Source: Streptomyces brasiliensis
GTDB lineage: Bacteria > Actinomycetota > Actinomycetes > Streptomycetales > Streptomycetaceae
Reading direction: 5' to 3'
NCBI RefSeq assembly: GCF_014647875.1
Contig: NZ_BMQA01000019.1
Coordinates: 62,001-126,000 of the forward strand
Length of the DNA: 64,000 nucleotides
Made by a program: the position numbers and the translations under genes. Below the pieces are notes generated by a model, which was not told the DNA's origin, did no database searches, and was given only the letters and a program-made list of their open reading frames with translations. Numbering within the stretch: the first letter of the stretch is position 1; the number at the start of each line of letters is the position of its first letter. Below, one piece after another: positions 33,932 to 42,449 of the stretch.

Positions 33932-34135
33932 CGCTGCGCGCTCGGTCAGCGGGGCGACACCATGGTGGAGTTCGTGCACCATCACATGCTGGAGCACCCG
34001 GGCTTGGTCGACGTGATGCGGCGACCGTCATCGTGTGCACGTGGGCCGGCGGCCAGAGTCCGTAGCTGTCCACGGCCCGCTCGGAGGCGGGGAGCACCCC
34101 CTATGGCGTGCTTCGTCGACGATCGGAGTAGGCGC
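33932..34135 (+). pseudogene. Remnant of a VOC-family gene (relative of 60652)
   Basis: The stretch encodes CALGQRGDTMVEFVHHH, closely matching CALGQWGDIMVEFVHHH of the intact VOC gene at 60652, then VMRR, and after a degenerate part MACFVDD against VACFVDD. The nucleotide match is also clear. It lacks both ends and the frame is broken between the two blocks. It directly abuts the dehydrogenase remnant, which is on the opposite strand. Confidence 0.75.
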
Positions 34136-34405
34136 CGGCCCCGGCGGCGGGTGGCCCGGGGCGGCGGCGCACATCACCCCGGAGGCGCATGCGATCGATG
34201 ACACCAGTACGACCTTGCCATCCACGGCTGCCGTCCGGTGGGTCTTCGGCGACCGGGACCCTGCTGCCTGATCAGGGTGACCCGGGATGTTCGAGGGGCC
34301 ACCTCAACGCTTCGCGCACTGGGCCTGGTGTACGTGCGCCCCGCGCGTGTGGTGAACAGAACGGCAAGAGACGTGTGACCGGGGACTGTTGCCCGAAAGC
34401 ATTAA

Positions 34406-34419
34406 GACAAACGGTTGGT
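34406..34419. promoter_or_regulatory. Operator of the ACCAAnCGnTTGGT family (site C)
   Basis: GACAAACGGTTGGT matches 10 of 12 fixed positions, and nine bases of core are identical to site B. It lies 145 bp before the aldehyde dehydrogenase ATG, further than the other sites. Confidence 0.55.
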
Positions 34420-34563
34420 TGACAGAAGTAGCGGCCGGCTGGAATTCTCGGAGCACCCCATCGATCGATGGGACATCCTTGTCAACGCCAGAGTCGCAGT
34501 GCCCGACCTGTCTCGTGCAGGAGCGTCGGACCGTCTCTGGCAGTGCATGCCGGGAGGAACCAG

Positions 34564-36027
34564 ATGTCCGACCCGATGACTACCACCACGCCCCGGCTCA
34601 AGAGCTACGACAAGCTCTTCATCGGTGGCAAGTGGGTAGAACCCAGCAGCGACAAGAAGATTCAGGTCATCTCGCCGAGCACCGAGGAACTGATCGCTAC
34701 GGTCCCCGAGGCTCGGGAGGCGGACGTCGACGCGGCCGTTGCTGCGGCGCGCAAGGCGTTCGACGAAGGCCCGTGGCCGCGGATGAGCCCGGCCGAGCGC
34801 GCGACGATCCTCGCCAGAGTCGGCGAAGAGGTCGGTAAGCGGCTCGAGGACATGATCACCGCCTTCACGGAGGAGATCGGTGCCCCAACGGGATTGAGCC
34901 GCGGCTTCCTCGGCTTCGCGACTCAGAACTGGCAGGACGGGGCAACCCTGCACGAGCGGTTCTCGTTCGAGGAAGAGCGCACGTGGGACGGTGGGCACGG
35001 CAAGATCGTGCGGGAGCCCGTCGGTGTCGTGGCGACGATCATTCCCTGGAACGGCCCGGTCGGCACTGCCTCGTTGAAGATCGCGCCGGCGCTCGCCGCC
35101 GGATGCACCGTCGTGCTCAAGCCGGCACCCGAGGGACCGATCGGCACCAACCTGCTCGCCGAGGCTCTGGAGGCTGCCGGGCTGCCCGAGGGCGTCATCA
35201 GCGTCCTGCCGGCGGGCCGGGAAGTGGGCGAGTACCTCGTCCGGCATCCGGATGTCGACAAGGTCACCTTCACGGGGAGCACAGCAGCCGGGCGTCGCGT
35301 CATGGCGCTCTGCGCGGACCGCATCGCCCGCGTCACGCTGGAGCTCGGGGGCAAGTCCGCCGGCATCATCGCCGACGACATTCCGCTCGAGGACGTCATG
35401 CCGAGCCTGGGATTCGCGGGCATTCTCAACTCCGGCCAGGTCTGCGCGGCGATCACCCGTATCCTCGTGCCCCGCGAGCGGCAGGACGAGCTGCTCGCCG
35501 CGCTCAAGGCATCCTTCGCACAGGTCAAGGTTGGTGACCCGCACGACCCCGAGACGATGCTCGGCCCCCTCGTTTCCGAGCGGCAGCGCGATCGCGTCGA
35601 GGAGTACATCCGATTGGGGCGGGAGGAGGGGGCCCGTGTCGTGTTCGGCGGAGGCCGTCCCGAGGAGCGCGACAAGGGCTGGTACATCGAGCCGACGATC
35701 TTCGCAGATGTCAGCAACAATATGCGCATCGCGCAGGAGGAGATCTTCGGCCCGGTCGTTTGCGTGATTCCTTTCGACACCATCGACGAAGCGGTGCGGA
35801 TCGCCAACGACTCGATGTACGGCCTGTCCGGAGCCGTATACGCCAAGAACGAGAAGCTCGCCGAGGGCATCGCTCGTCGAATTCGCACGGGGCAGATCTC
35901 CATCAACTCCTGGGGCATGTGTGTAGTCCAGCCCTTCGGCGGCTTCAAGCAGTCAGGTCTTGGCCGTGAAGGTGGCGTGGAGGGCCTCGAGCCATTTCTG
36001 GAGACCAAGCTGATCCAGTACGCCTGA
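34564..36027 (+). CDS. Aldehyde dehydrogenase
   Basis: A 487-residue NAD(P)-dependent aldehyde dehydrogenase. The ATG follows GGGAGGAAC; an upstream in-frame start reads through the leader and is rejected. Catalytic Glu260 is in LELGGKSAG and the nucleophile Cys294 in SGQVCAAITR; TIIPWNGPV and FTGSTAAGRRV bind cofactor. The C-terminus has QPFGGFKQSGLGREGG. Typical length for the betaine-aldehyde/retinal dehydrogenase class. It would convert an aldehyde made by the alcohol dehydrogenases at 38527 and 39731 into an acid for the CoA ligases. Controlled probably through site C. Confidence 0.93.
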   Translation: MSDPMTTTTPRLKSYDKLFIGGKWVEPSSDKKIQVISPSTEELIATVPEAREADVDAAVAAARKAFDEGPWPRMSPAERATILARVGEEVGKRLEDMITAFTEEIGAPTGLSRGFLGFATQNWQDGATLHERFSFEEERTWDGGHGKIVREPVGVVATIIPWNGPVGTASLKIAPALAAGCTVVLKPAPEGPIGTNLLAEALEAAGLPEGVISVLPAGREVGEYLVRHPDVDKVTFTGSTAAGRRVMALCADRIARVTLELGGKSAGIIADDIPLEDVMPSLGFAGILNSGQVCAAITRILVPRERQDELLAALKASFAQVKVGDPHDPETMLGPLVSERQRDRVEEYIRLGREEGARVVFGGGRPEERDKGWYIEPTIFADVSNNMRIAQEEIFGPVVCVIPFDTIDEAVRIANDSMYGLSGAVYAKNEKLAEGIARRIRTGQISINSWGMCVVQPFGGFKQSGLGREGGVEGLEPFLETKLIQYA

Positions 36028-36520
36028 GGCGTGTTATGCAGTGCCTCGGTCGGCCATCCCTGGAGTCAGCAGGGTAGGTGCACAAGGACGCAACGGCGCG
36101 AGGGGAGCAGTTCCCACAAGGGATGCGCGGGGCGGTGGGCCGGCCCCAGTTGGCCGATGACCTCTTTCTCATGCCGGCTGTCCTCAGGGACCCCGATGCT
36201 CACACCGCGCAGGTGCCGGCCAGGATGAGATCGAGGACCGCGGCGTCGCTGCGGGCGGGATCCGGGCCGCGCCGGTATCGGCACCGCACCCTCTTTGAGC
36301 GCTGACTTCGTCACCTCCTCCCGCCTGTGTCGATCCACACAATGCGCCTGAGAATCTCTGGGGACGCGCGAACCGTTGCGTGCGCGCTCCCGGCACTCCG
36401 CCGGCCAGGGCAGCCCCAGGCCACAGCCGATGAACAGTTTCTCTCGGCCGAATCCCGAGGCCCATTCCCAGCAACGGCCGGGCGGCGAGTCTCGGTCATT
36501 TCCCAGACCAGGAGAACGCA
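36028..36520. other. 493-bp intergenic stretch without a supported gene
   Basis: Lies between the aldehyde dehydrogenase and the lipoprotein gene. Several short frames exist on both strands but none has a good start signal, family motif or clear similarity to other genes here. The leader before 36521 ends with an AGGAGAA Shine-Dalgarno sequence. No operator of either family was found. Confidence 0.5.
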
Positions 36521-37741
36521 ATGACGCGTGCTTTGCGGGCCGGCGTGGCCCTTTCACTGACAACGGCCGTGCTGGCCGGCTGCGCTCAAGCGCACGGAGA
36601 GGCCGGCGCCGCCGGATCGATCAAGGTCATGAACATCACGGCCTTCGGCACCGAACTGCAGAACTTCCCCGACGTTCAGGACGGGACGGTAGCGGCCGTC
36701 AAGGCGATCAATGCCCACGGCGGTGTGCACGGGCGTCGACTGGAGCTCATCACCTGCAACACCAACTCGGACCCCAACACCGCGCTCAATTGCGCGCGCA
36801 AGGCCGTGAGGGAGAACGTCGTGGTCGTCCTCGGCTATCTCGACAACTTCACGACACAGACCCTGCCGCTCTTGGAGCAGGCAGGCATCCCGAACATCGG
36901 CCTGGAGTCCCTCGGCAACCCGATCGACTACACCTCGAAGTCGTCCTTCCCCTTCGACGGAGGCACAGCCGCGGCCTCCCACATCGCGCCGTTCGGTCTC
37001 AAGTCCTCCGGCGCCACCACCATCGTGGCGGTCTCGGCTGACGTGCCGTCCGCCATCGAGAACGCCAAGCTCGTCAAGAAGGGCGCGATCAAGTCGGGTC
37101 TGAAGTTCGGCGGGATCGTCAAGGTGCCGACGAGCGGTGTCAGCGAGTACTCCTCCTATGCGCAGCAGATCAAGGAGATGGGCGGGGACGGCGTCTACTT
37201 CAACACCACGGTGGGTCAGTTGCAAGGGGTCATCAAGGCGGCCCGTGCCATGGGCCTGCAGCGGGCCACCTGGTCCTACCAAGCCGATGTGTTCGGCGCG
37301 AACGAGGCAAGTGGGTGCGGAGCCCTGTGCGACGGCCTGCTCCTCGTCAGCCCGACGCCGGCGTACAGTGACGACAAGAGCGACGGCATCAAGAAGTTCA
37401 ACGCCGACATGGACGCCGCTGGTTTCAGCAAGCCCGGTCAGAAGCGGCCCGGCGCGATCAACGCATGGATGTCGGTGTACGCCTTCAAGGATCTGCTGGA
37501 GGGCCAGGGCAGCAATCCCGCGATCACCGGCGCCATCACAGCGAAGAGCGTGACTGAGGCCCTCGATGCCGCACGGAACGTCAGCATCCAAGGCATCACG
37601 GAGTGGAGCCCGGGCTCCAGCGGCCCCGCTGCCTTCCCACGCGTGCGAGCCAACACGATCTATCGATTCCTCGAGGTCAAGGGCGGGGACGTCGCGCCGA
37701 CGAAGCTTCCGGACGTCGAGCTGGTGAAGGTGCTCGGCTGA
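36521..37741 (+). CDS. Solitary ABC-type substrate-binding lipoprotein (branched-chain amino acid type)
   Basis: A 406-residue exported protein. The first 20 residues form a signal peptide (MTRALR, then hydrophobic ALSLTTAVLAG) with lipobox LAGC and lipidated Cys21. The mature part is a type I periplasmic-binding fold of the LivJ kind: NFPDVQDGTVAAVKAINAHG, then ITCNTNSDPN and later RANTIYRFLEVKGGD. No permease or ATPase gene of the Liv system is near, so it must pair with transport proteins encoded elsewhere, or act as a sensor. It may bind the substrate or a breakdown product of the catabolic cluster. Confidence 0.88.
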   Translation: MTRALRAGVALSLTTAVLAGCAQAHGEAGAAGSIKVMNITAFGTELQNFPDVQDGTVAAVKAINAHGGVHGRRLELITCNTNSDPNTALNCARKAVRENVVVVLGYLDNFTTQTLPLLEQAGIPNIGLESLGNPIDYTSKSSFPFDGGTAAASHIAPFGLKSSGATTIVAVSADVPSAIENAKLVKKGAIKSGLKFGGIVKVPTSGVSEYSSYAQQIKEMGGDGVYFNTTVGQLQGVIKAARAMGLQRATWSYQADVFGANEASGCGALCDGLLLVSPTPAYSDDKSDGIKKFNADMDAAGFSKPGQKRPGAINAWMSVYAFKDLLEGQGSNPAITGAITAKSVTEALDAARNVSIQGITEWSPGSSGPAAFPRVRANTIYRFLEVKGGDVAPTKLPDVELVKVLG

Positions 37742-37801
37742 CAGCGGCAACCAGCCCGAGACCGCGGACGTCGGGTGATGGGGTGGCCCGTGACGCACCG
37801 G

Positions 37802-37847
37802 AGCTCCTTGCTCCGCAGGGTGTAACCAACCTGCGGAGCAAGGAGCT
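37802..37847 (+). terminator. Hairpin terminator after lipoprotein gene
   Basis: A perfect 18-bp stem with a 10-nt loop begins 60 bp after the stop and is followed by TTTG. Typical intrinsic terminator for this GC range. Confidence 0.75.
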
Positions 37848-37971
37848 TTGTGGTCAGCTGTCGTGCACTCTCGACGTTCCTGCGGACGCGGATTCCTGCT
37901 GGGGAAACTCATCGCTGTCCGAAGCAGTGAACCAGGCAGCCCTGGAGTGCCGCGGCCTCTTATGACCAACC

Positions 37972-38292
37972 CGCCGTGTTCCTGGTGTGGTTCGCCAAGG
38001 GGGAGGCGTTCACCCAGCTCGGTGCGCACTTCGGAGTGTCTACGACACCGCCTGGCGCTACGTCACCGAGGCGGTGCAGGTGCTGGCCCCGCTCGCGGCC
38101 CCATCCTGGAGCAGGCGGTGGCCGCCGCCGGCGAAGCGCCACTCGGTGCTGCGGCATCCTCATCCCCCGGCACGACGGCTGGGAGAAGGGGCCGATGCCG
38201 CCCTGGCCAAGCTCCGCGCCGCAGTCGAGCGGCCCTTCGCCACCCTGAAGCGCCGACGGGTGCTGGACGTGCTGCGCATAGCGCGCCGCTGA
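37972..38292 (+). pseudogene. Broken IS5-type transposase gene
   Basis: Two short pieces in different frames match transposase patterns common in Streptomyces: the N-terminal HTH region LVWFAKGEAFTQLGAHFGVS with WRYVTEAVQVLAPL in another frame, and a C-terminal piece ALAKLRAAVERPFATLKR. The middle with the catalytic DDE acids is missing and frames are shifted, so it is inactive. IS5-like is my best family guess from these pieces. Confidence 0.65.
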
Positions 38293-38367
38293 TGCATCGG
38301 GGATGGCGGCCGGCGTCGGCCGAGGCACTCGACGGCGTGGCGCGAGACGTCGAGCGTGGCGACAAAG

Positions 38368-38446
38368 CTGACCGACGTGAAGCCCCTGGTTGCTACGGGC
38401 GTGATCTTGGCAGACTCTGTCCTACCAGGGGCTTCACGTCTGTCAG
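38368..38446. repeat. Imperfect 23-bp inverted repeat next to transposase debris
   Basis: Arms at 38368-38390 and 38424-38446 are complementary with one mismatch, including a perfect 17-bp core (38374-38390 and 38424-38440), and are separated by 33 bp. It could be an end of a mobile element, a small non-coding insertion, or a terminator for the minus-strand dehydrogenase ending at 38527. Confidence 0.6.
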
Positions 38447-38526
38447 TGGCCAGGCCCCGCACGTCCGATGCGTACCGATCGGGGCGGTTCAGGCCACTTC
38501 GTGGAGATCGCTGCACGGGGAAAACC

Positions 38527-39645
38527 TCAGTCGTAGACGATGACCCCGCGGATGTTGCTGCCCTCAGCCATGTGCTTGTAGGCCTCGTTGATTTGCTCGA
38601 GCTTGTAGGTTCGGGTGACCATCTCGTCGAGCTTGAGGGCGCCCCGCTTGTACATTCCGAGGAGGCGGGGGACGTCCACGGCCGGCTGGCAGCCGCCGTA
38701 GATCCCGCCCCGGATCTGCTGTTCGAGCAGGACGAAGCCGAGCACGCCGAGCTTGGCGTCGGTCTGGGTCTCCGCCGAGACGCCGCCGATGGCCAGGACG
38801 CCGCCCTTGGAGACGTGATTCAGGATCGGCTGTATGAGGTCGGCGTCGACGACACCCATGGTGAGGATCGCCCGGTCCACGCCGACTCCGCGGGTGAGCT
38901 CCTGCACCAGCGGCTGGGCCTCCTCGAGGTCGGCGGCGACGTGGGTGGCGCCGAACCGCGGGGCCTGTTGCCGCTTGAACTCGGCCGGGTCGACGACGAT
39001 GATCTCGCGTGCGCCGGCCATCCTGGCTCCTTGGACCGCGCTCATCCCGACACCGCCCACACCGATGACCATGACGACGTCATCCGGTTGGACGCCAGCG
39101 ATGTTGACGGCGGTGCCCCAGCCCGTCGGCACCGCGCACGCGGTGATGGCGGCCGCCTCGAACGGGATGTCCTTGTCGATCTTGATGAGCGACTCGACCG
39201 GGCTGACGATGTACTCGCTGAAGGTGCCGAGGAAGGTCATCGGGCCGACCGGGTCGCCGCCGGCGGTGTGGATCCGGTGAGTGCCGTCGAGCATGTACCC
39301 GGACATCAGCTCCGCGCCTCGGTCGCAGAGGTTGCCGCGGCCCTTGACGCACCATGCGCACGTGCCGCACGACGGCATGAACGTCGTCGTGACGTGGTCG
39401 CCGACCGCGAGGCTCGTGACGCCGGGGCCCACCTTCTCTACGATGCCGGCGCCCTCGTGGCCCCCGAGGAAGGGGTAGGACTCCCGGCTCTGGTCACCGA
39501 AGGACAGGTGCGCGTCCGAGTGGCACAGGCCCGCCGCCTTGAGCCGGACGAGCGCCTCGCCCTCCTTGGGGTCGTCGAGGATGAGGTCCTCGACGACCCA
39601 CTCGGTCGGCCCCGGCCCCCAGACCAGTGCTCCGCGTGATTTCAT
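38527..39645 (-). CDS. Zinc alcohol dehydrogenase, NDMA-dependent type
   Basis: A 372-residue medium-chain dehydrogenase. Catalytic zinc ligands are at Cys41 (GLCHSD) and His63-Glu64 (GGHEGAG); the structural zinc site is Cys93, Cys96, Cys99, Cys107. The cofactor loop is GVGGVGMSA. The segment FMPSCGTCAWCVKGRGNLCD and the tail MYKRGALKLDEMVTRTYKLE are close to nicotinoprotein NDMA-dependent alcohol dehydrogenases of actinomycetes, which keep NAD(H) bound. The ATG has AAGGGAG upstream. It likely oxidises a primary alcohol to the aldehyde. Confidence 0.9.
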   Translation of the reverse strand: MKSRGALVWGPGPTEWVVEDLILDDPKEGEALVRLKAAGLCHSDAHLSFGDQSRESYPFLGGHEGAGIVEKVGPGVTSLAVGDHVTTTFMPSCGTCAWCVKGRGNLCDRGAELMSGYMLDGTHRIHTAGGDPVGPMTFLGTFSEYIVSPVESLIKIDKDIPFEAAAITACAVPTGWGTAVNIAGVQPDDVVMVIGVGGVGMSAVQGARMAGAREIIVVDPAEFKRQQAPRFGATHVAADLEEAQPLVQELTRGVGVDRAILTMGVVDADLIQPILNHVSKGGVLAIGGVSAETQTDAKLGVLGFVLLEQQIRGGIYGGCQPAVDVPRLLGMYKRGALKLDEMVTRTYKLEQINEAYKHMAEGSNIRGVIVYD

Positions 39646-39730
39646 GCTTCTCCCTTCTCCCGGGGCGACGTTGCCCCGTGCCTCGCCGTGGTGCGGTCAG
39701 TTGATCTTGAACCTGTACTGCAGGAACCAG

Positions 39731-40741
39731 TCAGGTCACGTCGATGACCGTCTTGACCACCGACTGGGGCTCGTCCAGGGCGTACCGGAGCGCCTGCTGG
39801 GTGTCGGACAGCGCGAACCGGTGGCTGACGAGTCTCATGACCTTCGACTCGTAGCGCCGGCTCAGAGCGATGGCGCCGGGGAAGTCGAGCGTCGCGCGGC
39901 TGCCGTAGACATCGAGCTCCTTGCTGGTGAACAGCCGCATGTTCACGTGCAGTTCCTGCTCCGAGACACCGACGATGGAGATTCGGCCGCCGACGGCGAC
40001 CACCTCGAAGGCCGACCGCGCGACGGTCGGTGCTCCGGTGGCCTCGATCACGACGTCGGCCCCGTCGCCGTCGGTCCAGCGCAGTACGCGCTCCGGGAGC
40101 TCGGCGAGTCCCGGGACGGTCTCCTCGGCGCCGAGTTCCACGGCGAGGTCGAGGCGTGCCTGGTGCTGGTCGACGACGAGTACGCGTGCCCCGCGATCGG
40201 TGGCCGCGAGCACCGCGCCGAGGCCGATCGGGCCGGCGCCGAGGACCACGACCCGGTCCCCTTCGGTGACGGAGGGCCGGGCCACCGCGCGGAGGCTGAC
40301 CGACAGCGTCTCGGCCAGGGCGGTGGCCGTGGGGGACAGCGAGCCTGCGGAGTGGCAGTTGACGGCCGGTAGGACCAGTTCCTCCTGGAATCCTCCCGGA
40401 CGGTGGATCCCGATGGCGATCATGTTCTGGCACGTGTTGCGGCGGCCGTTGCGGCAGGCTCGGCACTGCCCGCAGGACGTGACCGGCTCCACCGCGACCC
40501 GGTCGCCGACGGTCAGGCGGGCAGCCGCGGACGGGGAGACCTCGACGACCCGGGCGCTGATTTCGTGTCCCTGGACCACGGGGTAGTCGACGGGATAGGA
40601 GCCGTCGAAGACATGCAGGTCGGTGCCGCAGACGCCGACGCACTCGACGCGCAGTCTGACGTCTCCGTCGGAGAGCTCAGGGGGCTCGACCGTGCTGAGG
40701 CCGATGGCGAACGGCTCGGTGGTGCGGGCTGCGGAGTGCAT
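39731..40741 (-). CDS. Zinc-binding alcohol dehydrogenase (threonine/sorbitol dehydrogenase-like)
   Basis: A 336-residue medium-chain dehydrogenase. Zinc ligands Cys38 (GVCGTD) and His59-Glu60; structural Cys90, Cys93, Cys96, Cys104 in CGQCRACRNGRRNTC. Cofactor loop GAGPIGLGAV. The ATG at 40741 has AGGAGG very close (3 bp); a GTG at 40765 is an alternative without a Shine-Dalgarno sequence. The last 13 codons are duplicated as a remnant at 33888-33931. It is 85 bp upstream of the NDMA-type dehydrogenase on the same strand. Probably oxidises a secondary or cyclic alcohol. Confidence 0.87.
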   Translation of the reverse strand: MHSAARTTEPFAIGLSTVEPPELSDGDVRLRVECVGVCGTDLHVFDGSYPVDYPVVQGHEISARVVEVSPSAAARLTVGDRVAVEPVTSCGQCRACRNGRRNTCQNMIAIGIHRPGGFQEELVLPAVNCHSAGSLSPTATALAETLSVSLRAVARPSVTEGDRVVVLGAGPIGLGAVLAATDRGARVLVVDQHQARLDLAVELGAEETVPGLAELPERVLRWTDGDGADVVIEATGAPTVARSAFEVVAVGGRISIVGVSEQELHVNMRLFTSKELDVYGSRATLDFPGAIALSRRYESKVMRLVSHRFALSDTQQALRYALDEPQSVVKTVIDVT

Positions 40742-40861
40742 GGTCCTCCTCGGTGCCAGGGTCACGGGTGGTGAGGCGTGCTGTCCGGGTCCGATGGCAG
40801 GCGTGTGGGCGGTCAGGCGATGACGAAGATGCGCGCTGCCCGGTTTCCGGAGTGGCCTCGG

Positions 40862-40899
40862 GGTCCGGCGCTTTGAGGCCGGGGTCTCCGCGCCGGACC
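40862..40899. terminator. Hairpin after ferredoxin gene
   Basis: A perfect 10-bp stem (GGTCCGGCGC and its complement) with an 18-nt loop lies just beyond the end of the minus-strand ferredoxin gene at 40913. It may separate that gene from the dehydrogenase. Confidence 0.4.
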
Positions 40900-40912
40900 G
40901 GTGTGCAGAGTT

Positions 40913-41242
40913 TCAGTCGGTAACGGTCACCGGCGCGGGAAGGGCGGCCACCGCGGGATGGTCCCTTTCGGTGGGGCCGAGGGAGGCCGCGCCGCCCGGA
41001 CTGCCCAGCTCGGCGAAGAACTCGACGTTGATCGAGGCGTAGTGGCTGAAGTCCTCAGGCACGTCGTCCTCGAAGAAGATCGCCTCGACGGGGCACACCG
41101 GCTCGCAGGCGCCGCAGTCGACGCACTCGTCCGGATGGATGTAGAGCATCCGCGGGCCCTCGTAGATGCAGTCAACGGGGCACTCGTCGACGCAAGCTCG
41201 ATCCTTGACGTCGACACACGGTTGGGCGATGACGTAGGTCAT
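40913..41242 (-). CDS. fdxA: Seven-iron ferredoxin (FdxA type)
   Basis: A 109-residue ferredoxin. The cysteine pattern is Cys9, Cys17, Cys21-Pro, then Cys40-x2-Cys43-x2-Cys46-x3-Cys50-Pro, which is the [3Fe-4S][4Fe-4S] arrangement of actinobacterial FdxA, with ECPVDCIYEG and the YIHPDECVDCGACEP block. It should carry low-potential electrons, for example from KorAB (54021-56869) or for the molybdoenzyme at 30635. A site D operator 24 bp upstream places it in the same regulon as those genes. Other ferredoxin in the window: 51936. Confidence 0.93.
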   Translation of the reverse strand: MTYVIAQPCVDVKDRACVDECPVDCIYEGPRMLYIHPDECVDCGACEPVCPVEAIFFEDDVPEDFSHYASINVEFFAELGSPGGAASLGPTERDHPAVAALPAPVTVTD

Positions 41243-41265
41243 TCAGCAGCACCCCTCATATTTCA

Positions 41266-41279
41266 AGCAAACAGTTGGT
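41266..41279. promoter_or_regulatory. Operator of the ACCAAnCGnTTGGT family (site D)
   Basis: AGCAAACAGTTGGT matches 10 of 12 fixed positions. It lies 24 bp upstream of the ferredoxin start on the minus strand, next to a TATATT-like -10 element at 41282-41287 (minus). Confidence 0.55.
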
Positions 41280-41338
41280 TGAATATATTCGACGGCGAGA
41301 CGCTGCGTCCACCCTCGGTCCGGCGTGTCTGTGGCTCC

Positions 41339-42340
41339 TCAGCGCCAGGCGGCGAGGACTCCGCGGACGGCTGCGACGAGGGCGAGCGGCTGGTCGAGCA
41401 GGACGTGGTGCCCGGCTGACGGTACGAGGGCCAGTGGTGTTCTGCCGTGGCGGGAGACGGCGGCCGGCGACCGCGAGGCTGCCCCGAAGACCTCGACGGC
41501 CTGCGGGGTCAGGTAGGAGTCCTCGCCCATGACGACGGCATACGGGCAGGTGCTGTCGCTCAGTGAGCCCTCGAAGCGGGCGATCCGGTTCCCGGCGTCG
41601 GCGCCTCCGTCGTTGCCTGCGAAGATCTGGGGGTCGAAGCGCCAGCGGTACCCCTGCGCGGTCGCCGTGAGGCCGTGCCAGGCGATGTGTCGCATATACC
41701 AGTTGTTGGAGCACTCCTGGCGTGGAATCAGGCGGAAGCGTGAGATGGGGACCTCCGGGTCGGCGTGGTATCGCGTCGGTGCGTTCGCCCGGGCGGCGAT
41801 CTCACCCTCCGGGGCCGGGGCGCTGTCCCACACCGGAGAGTCGACCACGACGAGCCGGCCCATGGTGTCGCCTGCCGTGACGGCGAGGTGGGCCGAGACG
41901 ATGCCCCCCATGGAGTGGGCGATGACGACGGGTGGCGCCGTGGACGTGGCCAGCGCGACGGCGCGAACCTCCCGGGCCCACTGGGCGACGGTGTAGCCGT
42001 CCGGTCGCCAGTCGCTCAGGCCGTGGCCGGACAGGTCCATCGCCACGACCGGCCCCTGGGACCGGAGCAGCGGCGCGAGCGGGCTCCACCAGTGCGCGTG
42101 CGCGCTGCCGCCATGGACGAGGAGCGTGGCCGGTCCCGGCCCGCCGGGCCAGCGCAGGTAGCGGATGCGGGCGCCTTCGTGTTCCACCTCCCCGACCGTC
42201 GGTTCGTCCAGGCCGGCGCGCCGGAACCACTGCGGGGCGTCGGTGGCCTCGTGGCGCAGGGGGTCCGGAAGGTATCGGGCCTCGGTGCCCTCATCGGGTG
42301 CCGGCTGCGTGGGCGGTGAGTGGGTTGCGTGATGCAGCAT
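41339..42340 (-). CDS. Alpha/beta hydrolase
   Basis: A 333-residue alpha/beta hydrolase. Oxyanion strand TLLVHGGSAHAHWW, nucleophile elbow IAHSMGGIVSAH, and a late SAGHHVLLD supplying His. A segment of about 80 residues with SNNWYMRHIAWHGLTATAQG forms the lid. Lactone, ester or C-C bond hydrolysis is expected. Its start is divergent from the VOC-TetR operon, with site E between them, so the regulator may control both. Confidence 0.87.
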   Translation of the reverse strand: MLHHATHSPPTQPAPDEGTEARYLPDPLRHEATDAPQWFRRAGLDEPTVGEVEHEGARIRYLRWPGGPGPATLLVHGGSAHAHWWSPLAPLLRSQGPVVAMDLSGHGLSDWRPDGYTVAQWAREVRAVALATSTAPPVVIAHSMGGIVSAHLAVTAGDTMGRLVVVDSPVWDSAPAPEGEIAARANAPTRYHADPEVPISRFRLIPRQECSNNWYMRHIAWHGLTATAQGYRWRFDPQIFAGNDGGADAGNRIARFEGSLSDSTCPYAVVMGEDSYLTPQAVEVFGAASRSPAAVSRHGRTPLALVPSAGHHVLLDQPLALVAAVRGVLAAWR

Positions 42341-42351
42341 GATGGTAAATT

Positions 42352-42371
42352 ACCAAACAGACGGTCGGTTG
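42352..42371. promoter_or_regulatory. Degenerate operator of the ACCAAnCGnTTGGT family (site E)
   Basis: The stretch holds ACCAA followed by CAGACGGTCGGTTG, which differs from the CAAACGGTTGGTTG of sites B and C at two positions. It lies in the divergent region between the hydrolase (42340) and the operon that contains a TetR gene, the expected place for autoregulation. Confidence 0.5.
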
Positions 42372-42449
42372 TATGGTGGAGCCGTGCGACCCGAGACCGC
42401 GGCCTGGCCCGCCGGATCCTGCCGTGGGCCCCGAGCTGCTTGGAGTGTC

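Larger units (their letters stand above)
33713..34405. other. Gene-poor region with degenerate remnants
   Basis: About 690 bp without an intact gene. Its centre carries the remnants of an alcohol dehydrogenase and a VOC gene described separately. On the minus strand near 34225 a frame begins MDGKVVLV, like an SDR start, but the glycine motif does not follow, so a third remnant is possible. The rest (34230-34400) gives nothing recognisable. Confidence 0.5.

Noticed and set aside
36066-36563. 165-codon minus-strand frame in the gap before the lipoprotein gene
   Set aside because: Overlaps the lipoprotein start on the opposite strand, no start signal or family motif, composition like shadow frames.
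38374-38440. Interpretation of the inverted repeat as an integron attC site or CRISPR unit
   Set aside because: Single copy, no integrase or cas genes, perfect arms unlike attC; mobile-element end or terminator is simpler.
39690-39720. Minus-strand reading WFLQYRFKIN followed by a stop just beyond the dehydrogenase gene, as another gene remnant
   Set aside because: Only ten codons, no recognisable parent gene in the window, so chance cannot be excluded.
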